Origin: Pseudoneurospora amorphoporcata
Taxonomy: Eukaryota > Ascomycota > Sordariomycetes > Sordariales > Sordariaceae
Direction: 5' to 3'
DNA: 28,404 nt
Assembly (NCBI GenBank): GCA_033297205.1
Contig: MU859359.1
Coordinates: 1 to 28,404, forward strand
In this document: one piece after another, positions 20,681 through 28,404 of the stretch
Position numbering within the stretch: position 1 is the first letter of the stretch
Layout of the letters: the number at the start of each line of letters is the position of its first letter
Position numbers and translations under genes: made by a program
Notes under the pieces: model-generated
What the model was told of the DNA's origin: nothing
The model's input: the letters and a program-made list of their open reading frames with translations, nothing else
The model's database searches: none

Positions 20681-20745
20681 AACAAAACAGTCTCTGGGCA
20701 ACTTGCACCAAACAGGAAAAGAACACCTTACTCCGCGCTGAAAAT
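20681..20745 (-). other. Conserved family-1 3'-flank motif, downstream of copy I
   Basis: The minus strand reads TTTCAGCGCGGAGTAAGG, then CCTGTTTGGTGCAAGTTGCC, then CAGAGACTGTTTTG. It aligns with the motifs of copies A and C. Its presence here, although exons 2-4 of copy I are unrecognisable, suggests that a full unit once lay in 20.7-21.3 kb. Confidence 0.6.
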
Positions 20746-20985
20746 ACCAGAACTCAACTCGAGTTCAATCCCACCCACCACACCGTTCGCTTTGGACATC
20801 AGCATAATTGTCCATCCCAGACGGGGGGAAGTCTTTCTTCTAATGCCCAAACATCCTACTACTGTCCACCTAATGTCAACATCGCCTGACCAGTGATCGT
20901 TGAGCTACCTAGCAGCCCCAGAGGCAGAGCTAGCTGTTAGTCATACCTATGACCGGTATATCACGTTGTGACAGGTGCTACTGAC

Positions 20986-21292
20986 CATGACTTCCCAACC
21001 CTTCCTAACTAGCTTCTCTCTCGGCAGGCCGTGGATGAACTTGGACATCGGAGTTCTCCATAGGATCGACGCGATAGTTGTCGACGATGTCGATGATGTA
21101 CAACACTGCTTTGACGAATTGCTCGTTCAGCGCACGTTGCTCGGCCGGATCAGTTGGAAAATCGTCGGCGCTGGTGTTGTCGTTAGCAGCTACGGCAGCC
21201 TCTGCGGCGGCCTCTTCCGCAGCTTGAACTTGGAGGAAGTGCTCCAAGGTGGTGAACTCTGGCTCAGGTGCGGAGGGGTTCGGGGGATCCAT
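20986..21292 (-). pseudogene. Copy I: complete family-1 exon 1 with a 1-bp frameshift, exons 2-4 lost
   Basis: The ATG at 21292 begins MDPPNPSAPEPEFTTLEHFL, aligned with copy A's ..RFITSFEHLHQ; DFPTDPAE and IIDIVDNYRV follow. The frame then stops. One base over, the frame continues SKFIHGLPREKLVRKGWEVM up to a GTCAGT donor at 20985, aligning with VKFIRHMPRERKERMAWEWL|GTCAGT of copy A. The exon is 307 nt (3n+1), which supports a single inserted base near 21040 (GTCCAAG against GTCAAG-like). The downstream 300 bp lacks recognisable exons 2-4, although the family 3'-flank motif is present. Confidence 0.75.
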
Positions 21293-21658
21293 CTTCTGTG
21301 AGATATTGCAACTGCATTCAGTCACACTAGTGACTGGATGGAGACAAGTCTGCAGCGACAAGGATGATTTGAATAGAACGGGATCTGAGTTACTGACTCT
21401 TCATAGTCCGCTTATGGGGATACTCGTCCACCAAACCAGACTCCATGGTTTTGCCCGATGGAAAGGAAACGCGTGGTAGAAACTCCAACTAGGAAATTAG
21501 ACAAGACTGCTTGGTCACTGGTATGAGATCTTGGATGGCCTCAAAGAGGTGAGCGAAGATAGAAAACAATTAGGTAAAAATATAACAAGAAACAACAAGG
21601 TCTACATAAAGTACCCGACGAGAATTTTGACACTAGACTCCGCACAGAAGGAAGCAAA
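21293..21658. other. Spacer between copies B and I
   Basis: No gene was recognised. It combines the 3' flank of copy B with the upstream region of copy I. A weak version of the 3'-flank motif (minus strand TTTCAACTGGAACCCGAA, then GTGTTTTG) lies at about 21659-21690, just before copy B's restored stop. Confidence 0.35.
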
Positions 21659-21682
21659 ACACAATTCGGGTTCCAGTTGAAA

Positions 21683-23559
21683 CTAGAAAATCCATCTCAA
21701 ATAGGCGCGGCCGCCACTATAGCTGCCGTTAGAGCCGCTGCGGAAGCCGCTACCGCCCTCGTCGCGACCAGCAGCCCTGCCCACTCGAGCATTGCGCCTG
21801 TCTGCAAAACCACCGAAGCGCTTGCTTTTCAGTAACCTATCCTATCCCTGTCATTATTGCGAGCTCCACCATCCAAGGCAGCCTGGCCGCCGTCATCCTC
21901 TCCCGAGCGCTCTCCAAGAAGGTCCACCTCGTAGCTAGGCGAAGCCGGGTAGTCATCGGGAGAATCTTGCTCAGACTGCTCGCCGACGGCCTCATGCTGG
22001 TTCGGAGTAGGAAACTGATCGCTGCTGTACGGCTGATAGCCGAGTGGCAGATGCTGGTTGGCCATGAGATGCTGATTGTTGATGTAGGAATGTTCGCCAC
22101 TCAACGGGTTCTGGTCGGCCGTAGGATGCTGATTCTCGACGTAGGACTGTTCGCCGAGCAACAGATTCTGGTCGGGTGTCGGATAATGGCCGATGTCGTA
22201 GGATTGTTTCCCGGACGAAAGGTTCTGGTCAGATATAGGATCTTGGTTGGTGAAGCTGGACTGCCTGTCAAGCAACAGACTCTGGTCGGGGCGTGGATAT
22301 TGATAGTCGAAGTGGGAATTGACGGCGTCGAGACTGGGTGTGGTAAGTCCATTCGGCGCTTCAAAGGCTGCGTGTCCGTCGTCCTTCTCAGCTTTGCCCA
22401 ATGCATCCTCCTCCGTTCCTTGAGCAGGGGACAAGAGACGCTCTTCTTCCTCATCGGTAGCACCCTCCTCGTTATCCGCGTCGGCAGTCATAGCAAGCTC
22501 CTTCCCTCCTCGGGTGGCGGCCACGCCCACAACATCCTCGCCTTCTTCTTGAATGGGGGTCAAGGAGCCACTAATTTCGACGACAGGCTCTTCCGGAGTG
22601 CTGCTGTTCGTAGAGTCCGAAGAGGTTGGTCCAGATGCCGTCCTTGTCCGGGCGCGTTTCGGTCTCGCAATAGAAGTTAAGCGGTCGCCTAACAACTCGC
22701 TTAGTGGGCGCTTCTCGGGTCGGCGAAATTCTTTGACAAGGTTGCCTGCCGCATCGTAAATCCTAGTGGTTCCGTCTTCCGCTGTGGTCGTTCTGCCACT
22801 GAACTTTGCCGCAGCCTTGACATCCTTGTTGTATTCCCGCACCTTGTTGGTATGGTTGTTTGAGAGCTTGGTCTTTTGACGCGAAAAGTCAGTTGATTGT
22901 CTCCAACCTTTGATTGGTGGGGTGAATTGGGCTGGAATCGTCTGGACTTACATCAAGCTCTGTAACCGGGTTGTGGACATACCGATCCATGTAGGATTCA
23001 GCGAAGAGATCCGCTACAGCGGCCTTGGAGTGCTGGCAGCAGCGTTAGCGATTCGATCCCACTACGGTAAAGTCCACGCGAGAATACGTACACGCATCAG
23101 TGCGACCAAGGCGTCGAAGCGATCCATGTAGTTGGGGAAGTAGGCTGTTGAAAGTTTGGGGATGCGTTTGCCTCTCTGGACGTCGTAGGCATCAAACTAA
23201 ATGACCACAATAGGTGTTAGAAGCTACGTCATACGATTGTCTTCCGATGAGCCTGGATGGATGAATACTAACCATCAAATCCCAAGCTTTTTCTTCCAGA
23301 TCCTCGTCGGATGTGGCCCGGATGCGATTTATATGCGCATTGTTGTCTGGATTGTCTAGGATATCGGACTCATCCCTCATCGCCGCCTTCATGCTGTCTA
23401 TCAGAGGATACTGGTCGGTTGGGTGTGTGGGGAAATCAGCGACATTTCCCGTAACCAAGGCGTTAAAGGCCGCTGCTTCCCTTGTTGCTTTGCGCTGTAT
23501 GAGATGAGCGTGGCTAGTGATATACCTCTGAGGAGGCGGGGGGCACTCGGGGAGTCCAT
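21683..23559 (-). pseudogene. Copy B: near-complete four-exon family-1 gene with two frameshifts
   Basis: Exons are 23559-23273, 23196-23092 (105 nt), 23032-22952 (81 nt) and 22872-21829; introns are GT..AG and phase 0 (GTTAGT, GTACGT, GTAAGT). Exon 1 is 287 nt, one base short: the ATG frame and the family frame (QRYITSHAHLIQ, then DFPTHPTDQ) differ by one base near a C6 run. Exon 3 reads HSKAAVADLF..RYVHNPVTELD. Exon 4 has TKLSNNHTN, the module RRPEKRPLSELL..ARPKRARTR, a TPIQEEGED patch and a 19-residue tandem repeat. It stops at 21829. A 5-bp tandem duplication (GGATAGGATAGG, minus strand, 21836-21847) causes this stop. Without it the frame would continue with an RG-rich tail (RNARVGRAAGRDEGG) to TAG at 21683. 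It is either a pseudogene or affected by assembly error. Confidence 0.8.
21975..22299 (-). repeat. 57-bp tandem repeat encoding 19-residue units in copy B
   Basis: Five full units and a partial one, exactly 19 residues apart, follow YPTPDQNLLLGEQSYVENQ-type consensus. Variants include HPTADQNPLSGEHSYINNQ. Units are clearly diverged from each other, so the expansion is older than that in copy D. Confidence 0.9.
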
Positions 23560-24099
23560 GTTTCTGTGTGCGAGAACGAAATACAGATAGCACCTATAGA
23601 GGAAAGGGTGCACTGGGGTCATGGTGGGCGATGCGAAAATGGTAGGAAGCGTACGATTGCGAGGAGGAGAATATAAGAGTGCAAAACAACAATGCTGCTT
23701 ACAGCGAGAAGAGGATGCTGCGAGAATACCTTAGCTTGAATGAGATGTTACACGGCCGTTGTTGTTGTTGTTGTTGTTGTCGATGAAGTGCGCAGTGGGT
23801 GGTGTTGCAAGAGAAGAAAAACGGAGCGACCCTTTGAGGGTGCAGGGTAAATTTTACGAGCGCGACACGGTGCTGCGCATAGCCCACGCCTACAGGGGAA
23901 AGAACCTGACCGTCGTGCCTGCCGCATGGGCGGATGGGCCACTTGAACCTGGGAGCAATTGCCGGTATTTTGCAGTTGGCAGTCGTCGGCGAGGACATCG
24001 ATAACATCGAACCGAAGGTACGGGGTAAGGTAAGAAGGAAAAAGGTTCTGGGAAAAGCAGACACGAGCTCGACTAGGTTGAAATGTGCCTATACTTCTA
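23560..24099. other. Upstream region of copy B
   Basis: No supported gene. It contains a (GTT)n microsatellite at 23758-23780 (about 7.7 units). Confidence 0.5.
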
Positions 24100-24310
24100 T
24101 CAAATGTTGCTTCCCCTTTCCAGGATGTCACTCGTATATTTTATCGCATGAGCCATTTCGTCAAAGACCCTCTTGAGTTTGTCGATTTCGGTAGGGAAAT
24201 CAGGCCCGTCAATGCCCCGTTTGTGCTTGACGGAACTTCCCTTTCTTCTCAGAAGGTGCTCATGAACGAAGGGCAAAGGCCTGCGATGCTGAAGTTGAGA
24301 ATGGAGCGAA
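24100..24310 (-). pseudogene. Copy K: partial family-1 exon 1
   Basis: The minus-strand frame reads FVHEHLLRRKGSS, then GPDFPTEIDKLKRVFDEMAH, then YTSDILERGS, then TGA. It aligns with exon 1 of copies A and B (RFITSFEHLHQ; ADFPTHPTDQ; IDSMKAAM; DESDILD). No in-frame ATG, donor site or later exon is present. It lies between copies J and B and is a truncated duplicate. Confidence 0.6.
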
Positions 24311-24418
24311 TGACTAGTTTGTACTATTATCCCACATGAATGTGTGAGGCAATGTGCTTGGTCCGAAGCGTTGCTACTGCAGCTGACAGAAAGAAGACGT
24401 AATAAGAGAAGTGTTACA

Positions 24419-24470
24419 AAAAAACAAACAGGCGCTGGGTACCTTGCTCCAGGGTTGAAACAAAAACCAA
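24419..24470 (-). other. Weak family-1 3'-flank motif, copy J
   Basis: The minus strand reads GTTTCAACCCTGGAGCAAGG, then TACCCAGCGCCTGTTTG. It is recognisably but weakly similar to the motifs after copies A, C and I, about 250 bp past copy J's stop. Confidence 0.4.
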
Positions 24471-24721
24471 GTCTCGTGCTTGATGCCGACGAAGCCCACT
24501 ATGGCTCGGGGAAAAAGTCTTCGGGCTCAATACCAGCAACCACTATCGAGAGACACTACCTCCCGCTTGGTTCCGGCGCCGGCCCATAACCCAGAGACCT
24601 ATCTCTCTATGTTCCGGCTGCAAAAATTCCTCGTCTCTCCAGGTGCGCTGTAACTGTAAGTCCGACACCTTGGCTGCTAATTGGCATCACCATCATACGT
24701 GTAGGCCGAGGTATTATAGGT

Positions 24722-25203
24722 CTAAAAAGACCCCACGTTAGAACGGTCAGACTGGCGGCCAGTATAGGCTCCGTGATGATTGACATGGTGCTGCATCTGC
24801 GGCTCGGGGTATTCGCAGCCACTCCCAAAGAAAGTGTTACTGGTCAAGGGCAGGACGCCAGCTTGGCTCCTCGTGTCGGCGGCGTGAGGAATGAAGAAGG
24901 ACGAGTCTGTTACACCATATTGGTATTGACTCTGAAGAGGGTCGTTACTAGCCAACATTCCCACGCCATCTTGGCCGCTGATTCCGGCTCTATGATGAGC
25001 AAAGGGCTTGTGAGTCTGTGCCCCAAGAGGATAGTAACCACTCTCGACAGAGTTGTTAGTAGGCAACATTCCCACGCCAGTCTGGCTGCACACTTGGAAT
25101 CCGTGATGCTTGGAGGGCTGCGTTGGCTCAGGGATGTGGTAACCGCTGTCAAGAAGGCTCTGACCAGCCAACGTTGTCACGCAAACTTGGCCCACATCTT
25201 CCT
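24722..25203 (-). pseudogene. Copy J: family-1 C-terminal tail, 5' part cut off by the LINE
   Basis: The open frame starts after an EED patch, as in the PIQEE(G)ED patch of copies A, B and C. It then runs through four imperfect repeats of about 37 residues, each starting GVGML(P/A)(T/S)N, to a stop at 24722. Everything upstream is LINE-derived DNA. A tract with a GCTAAC branch-like site and TTGTTGTAG acceptor-like end lies directly before the EED patch, so an intron boundary there is possible and the exact LINE junction is uncertain (25200-25330). The basic module and exons 1-3 are missing, or lie beyond the window. Confidence 0.6.
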
Positions 25204-25229
25204 CCTACAACAAAAAGTCTTGGCGCCAA

Positions 25230-26260
25230 GTGTTAGCGTTAACGCTTGGTTGCCCGCAAAACCCTTATCACCACCCAAATCGCCGTTTTCACGGTCGATA
25301 TCCCAACAACCACAACCACAAAATATCTACGCCTTCGCCCCTTGGGGCCCCCAAACCGCCTCTACCGGTCTTGATACCGGTAACTCCATTGCCGGACACC
25401 CTTTGCGTCCCGCCCCCACCCTCCACGACGGCGCAGTCGGCCAAGAGAGCCCGGACTGCAGACGAGGAAGTCCGTCCCGCCAACACCACCACCGCCCCCC
25501 CTGCTGCTTCCGGTCCCATCACGTCCTTCGCTGAGACCTTGATCTCTGAAGCTCTCGCAAAAGCGGAGGCCTACCGCCTCTTCGCCGCCGCCCTTAACAC
25601 CGCACATACCCGCCTCTCCGTCGTCTCGCCTGCACACGCACGTGAAGCTGACCGCCTCGCACGGACCATCACCATTGCCCTACAGAAAAATCCTACCTCA
25701 CCTCCCTCGCCTACCCCGGACTCCACCGCCCCAGCAGGCAAGAAGGCTGCCAGCAAAGGGAAGGGGCCCGCTTCTTTCGCAGAAGCTACCGCCCGTAGTG
25801 CGAATTCCACTCCGGCCGCCCGCTCTATAGCCTGCTCCCGCCCCGGCCCCACCCGTAAAGCTACGCTGCCCCAAAGTGACGGCCGCGTCTTTCTCCGACT
25901 AGATAGGGACTCCCCTTTCGCCAACAACGGCACCTTCGCTATTCGCAACGAGGTTCAATCTCTTCTCCGCCTCGCCCCCACTAACATCCCCGGCTACTAT
26001 AAGGTCCCCTCTGGCTTTGCCCTTATACCTAAAAATAACGCTATCCGCAAGACCCTCTTAGATTATAAAGATGAAATTGGTGCCCGTTTTGGCTATGTCC
26101 AAGTAGAAGTGCCTAAAAAATAGATCACCTACGCCGTCCAAAACGTACCCATAACAATACAAATCGGTAGCCGCCCCGTCGATATTACTACTACTATTAA
26201 GGATGAGGTCCTCGTCCAAGCCGGCCAAGAGCCTATCGCCCTCCGTCCCTTCTACGAGGG
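25230..26260 (+). mobile_element. LINE ORF1 remnant (Tad-like non-LTR retrotransposon)
   Basis: A GC-rich frame runs to TAG at 26121-26123 and continues in phase past it (ITYAVQNVPITIQIGSRPVD) to about 26260. The product is Pro/Ala/Ser-rich, then carries FAETLISEALAKAEAYRLFA, then RVFLRLDRDSPF, then TNIPGYYKVPSGFALIP, a layout I associate with ORF1 (Gag-like) of fungal Tad-group LINEs. The natural start is probably at the ATA of KISTPSPLGAP near 25323, reading as a lost ATG. Upstream extension relies on a non-ATG codon. The lost start and the TAG stop fit C-to-T / G-to-A decay. Confidence 0.65.
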
Positions 26261-27200
26261 GACAGCAGAGCAGTGCGCAGATGCTGACACCAGAATAATC
26301 AATTAAGGTTCTACGAGAAGAAAAGAGAAGAAAGACTGGCCCGTAGGGCGAACCTTATCGCCTATCCTTTAAGGCTGTGCGCTAGTATAGGTGCCTGACT
26401 GCCTGAGGCAGCCCCACGGTCTGAGCATGTAACCGTATGGAGGCTAGAGGGGACCAATGGGCTCTGGGCCTGCCGGTCCCTTGCCGGGTTGGTGTGACAA
26501 GGGCTGTAATCAGGGCTTGGAACAGTAGTTCAAATTCAGCTAATAAACTACTTTGGTCTCGAAGGCCTTGTTGATCCCTCTCGACCTCCATAAGAAGGCC
26601 GGGCTTCAAAGCCTTCTTATACCAAAAGGAATCAGTACGTACTTGAGGTACGTATCGAGCCTTGTCACCTAAGGCTTCCAGGCATTTGTCTAGCAGTCTA
26701 TGTACATGTGGATCTTTCGGAATGCCTTCATCCATTCCCTATCTTCCATCTAGCGCCGTCCTTCATCCGGGCACCCTGCTCCTTACTTGGTTGGCTATAG
26801 TTGTTCCTAGGATGACTAGGATTGTCTTATAGTGATCTTTCAGTATCTTCAGCACTTCCGTAGTTGGCTCTCTAGCCCGGTAGCATCGAGGGAAGTTCGT
26901 ATAAGCAGTACCGGCGGCCAAGAGTTCGGCCGAGGTGGGTATTGCGGCTAGAGGCCTCCGGACACCTCTAAGGAGGCCTCCGGCCATTTCAAGGCTAATA
27001 CCAAGCGTCGAGGGTGAGTATGGCCTAGTTGCCTGAAGTATCCAGCCGTATAGCAAAGCTTAGGTCCAAGCCGTACGGCTCCTTAGGAGCTTGGTGAGGT
27101 TTAGGGTCGAATGTCCGTGTGACAGTTGGCGTGCATTGCCGGCACTCGTGGTCTGGCTAACCGTGTGCTAAATACTAGTACTGGGCGTTAGACTTGTAAC
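26261..27200. mobile_element. Foreign segment interrupting the LINE, carrying a solo LTR
   Basis: ORF1 similarity ends near 26260, and LINE-like coding sequence resumes at about 27200-27370. The intervening about 0.9 kb is not LINE-coding. It holds the solo LTR at 26493-27124 plus about 230 bp on its left and 75 bp on its right of unassigned sequence, probably from another element. A perfect 10-bp inverted repeat (tagtactggg / cccagtacta, 27176-27185 and 27205-27214, 19-nt loop) lies at its right edge. Confidence 0.5.
26493..27124. mobile_element. 632-bp solo LTR with 5-bp TSD (gttgg)
   Basis: It begins TGTGACAAGGGC at 26493 and ends GTCCGTGTGACA at 27124. It is flanked by exact gttgg repeats at 26488-26492 and 27125-27129. 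It is about 100 bp longer than the copy at 15565-16097 through indels but collinear with it. A minus-strand frame (26735-26382) reads as a plausible protein but extends past the element's end and is broken in the other copy, so it is not called as a gene. Confidence 0.85.
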
Positions 27201-27371
27201 ACCTCCCAGTACTACAAGCCTAGCGAAGCCTATACAACCTAGCTTATCTCCTTTAACAGGCCTATCTCCCCCTTCTACCTCTTCGACGTAAGTAATAGTA
27301 GCCGCCTCGTCTAGAAACGCCGCCCACTAAACTAGTATATAAAATACTTCGAATAGCATAGCCGTAGAGGG

Positions 27372-27506
27372 TGCGCTCGCGCTGCTAAATGCTTACAATG
27401 CGGATATACTACTTATAGTAAATATAACCGTCACATTGAATACGCTAATTACTATAGCCCTTTTAAATCTACCTATACCGAATGCCTTATACGCCTAAAG
27501 CGCTAA
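27372..27506 (+). mobile_element. LINE Cys/His-rich segment (ORF1 3' part), degraded
   Basis: The frame reads CARAAKCLQCGYTTYSKYNR, then HIEYANY, then a Cys, with TAG codons just upstream and TAA at the end. Cys/His knuckles of this kind end ORF1 in fungal LINEs. Stops are consistent with CAG/CAA to TAG/TAA decay. Confidence 0.5.
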
Positions 27507-27845
27507 AGAAATACCGTTACCCGCCCGACCCCCTAACAACGGACGAAGATTCGCTGTAAAGGCGGTATTCTTTTCTCTAGGAAATACGACCGCATCGCCC
27601 CCTCCGACAGCCAGGAAAGTACTACCACGTCTTCTAATAAATTGCCTAGCTATAGTTCCGCACCCTCCGGCCCTGAGAACTCTGACAGCTCAGACCAGAG
27701 CCAGCTCTTAATAGATAAGGATATAATTATTATCCAATTGAGCGAATACACGTCCTCTAACGACGTAGTCCGCCGCTCTAACCGCTATAAAACACCCTCC
27801 AAAAGGGCCGCTGGCCTATAAATAGACACTCAACTCCCTCTTGCG
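27507..27845. other. Degraded LINE interior
   Basis: Stop-rich, TA-rich DNA continues the LINE between its Cys/His segment and endonuclease. Short Ser/Glu-rich coding traces are visible, but no domain can be named. Confidence 0.4.
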
Positions 27846-28320
27846 ATAGCCTAAATAATTCTAAACTACGTGTCTTTTAGGCTAATATAGTACGAGTACG
27901 CGATACGTACGAAATTACCCTCTAAACTGCTAGTGAGGCTGGAGCGGACGTAATTATAATCCAAGAGCTACGAGCGTAGTTCTACGAGGGCCGCTTTAGT
28001 ATTCCTGGGCACCCCCTTTACGCTCTTTACACTCCTGTCCGTATATGGATAGAGGAAGCAATTACCTACCTACGCGTAGCCACCTACGTTCGTAAGGATA
28101 TAGCAGCTGGGGGGTATACCCTTAGGTCTACAAGAGATCTTCTATAGGTAAAAACGCAAGGAATTACCTTCGTTAATATCTATCGACGATCCGAAGACGT
28201 TTCTGCCTTTAAAACTCTTCAGAATTGGCAACCAACAGCTAAGACACTCCTCGCTAGAAACTTCAATACTGTTAACGTGTGGCTAGTACTGTGCCTTGTA
28301 ACTGCCCTATACTACTCAGT
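27846..28320 (+). mobile_element. LINE ORF2 AP-like endonuclease domain, degraded
   Basis: The frame of codon 27929 reads AGADVIIIQEL, then FYEGRFSIPGHPLYALYTPV, then LRVATYVRKDIAAGG, then ITFVNIYRRSEDV, then ARNFNTVN. This is the motif order of LINE apurinic-like endonucleases (IIIQEP; VATYVRK; FVNVYRP; GDFN). The second motif residue pair is altered (QEL for QEP) and GDFN reads ARNFN. TAG and TAA codons interrupt the frame at positions where CAG/CAA would fit, e.g. L(*)VKTQG. Similarity fades after 28320, and no reverse transcriptase is visible before the window ends. Confidence 0.8.
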
Positions 28321-28404
28321 AGTATAGTAGGCTAGTCACTGGGGAACTTAGTCTCCACAGAATGTGTTAGAATAACAGGGCTTGGCCATTGCGTTCTCAG
28401 CCTC

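Noticed and set aside
21967..22680. 237-codon plus-strand ORF with Val/Leu repeats
   Set aside because: It is antisense to the 19-residue repeat and exon 4 of copy B, with no independent support.
24773..25534. 253-codon plus-strand ORF
   Set aside because: It spans the junction between copy J (antisense) and the LINE, two unrelated sequences, so it is a chance frame.
26382..26735. Minus-strand 117-codon frame as a protein gene
   Set aside because: Most of it lies inside the solo LTR and it runs past the LTR end into unrelated DNA. The equivalent frame in the 15.6-kb copy is disrupted. Kept only as an alternative hypothesis.

Overview
The window looks like an accessory, gene-family-rich region of a filamentous ascomycete (Pezizomycotina). 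The reasons are short introns (about 45-115 nt) with GTNNGT donors, CTAAC/CTGAC-like branch sites and YAG acceptors, a Tad-like LINE, a Ty3/gypsy integrase relic, a chromodomain relic, and nonsense codons that mostly look like CAG to TAG or CAA to TAA changes, as expected from RIP-type C-to-T mutation. No tRNA, rRNA, CRISPR or prokaryotic feature was seen.

The main content is a head-to-tail array, all on the minus strand, of paralogues of a protein family I do not recognise ('family 1'). Two copies look intact: copy D (11512-13618, 645 aa) and copy A (18914-20075, 310 aa). Both have four exons separated by phase-0 introns: exon 1 of 285-303 nt, exon 2 of 105-114 nt, exon 3 of exactly 81 nt, and a variable exon 4. 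Exons 1-3 encode a predicted helical domain. Exon 4 starts with a TKLSN..TN segment, then a basic, NLS-like 'KPxKR...KVKRxRR' module, then a low-complexity tail that differs between copies. Copies B (21683-23559) and C (14920-17186) keep the architecture but are broken. E, F, I, J, K and a scrap at 17.8 kb are single-exon or partial relics. A divergent relative G (6651-8727) shares the exon 3/4 junction region with family 1 and its 5' half with gene H (841-1796).

Layout: 1-93 end of an LTR; 89-638 fragments (RG-rich ORF, coding-like ORF); 841-1796 gene H; 2158-3022 Ty3/gypsy integrase relic; 3.4-5.55 kb locally duplicated fragments and a two-exon gene (M); 6.65-8.73 kb gene G; 10.5-25.2 kb family-1 array, with a chromodomain relic on the plus strand (14.2-14.4 kb) and a 533-bp solo LTR inside copy C; 25.2-28.4 kb a decayed LINE (ORF1, Cys/His segment, AP-like endonuclease) interrupted by foreign DNA that carries a second, 632-bp solo LTR.

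The products may be nuclear, because every copy that reaches exon 4 carries the basic module, but no enzymatic motif was seen and no function is claimed. The region reads as a birth-and-death gene cluster: intact copies lie between copies killed by frameshifts, nonsense changes and transposon insertion, and the tails evolve by in-frame tandem-repeat expansion.
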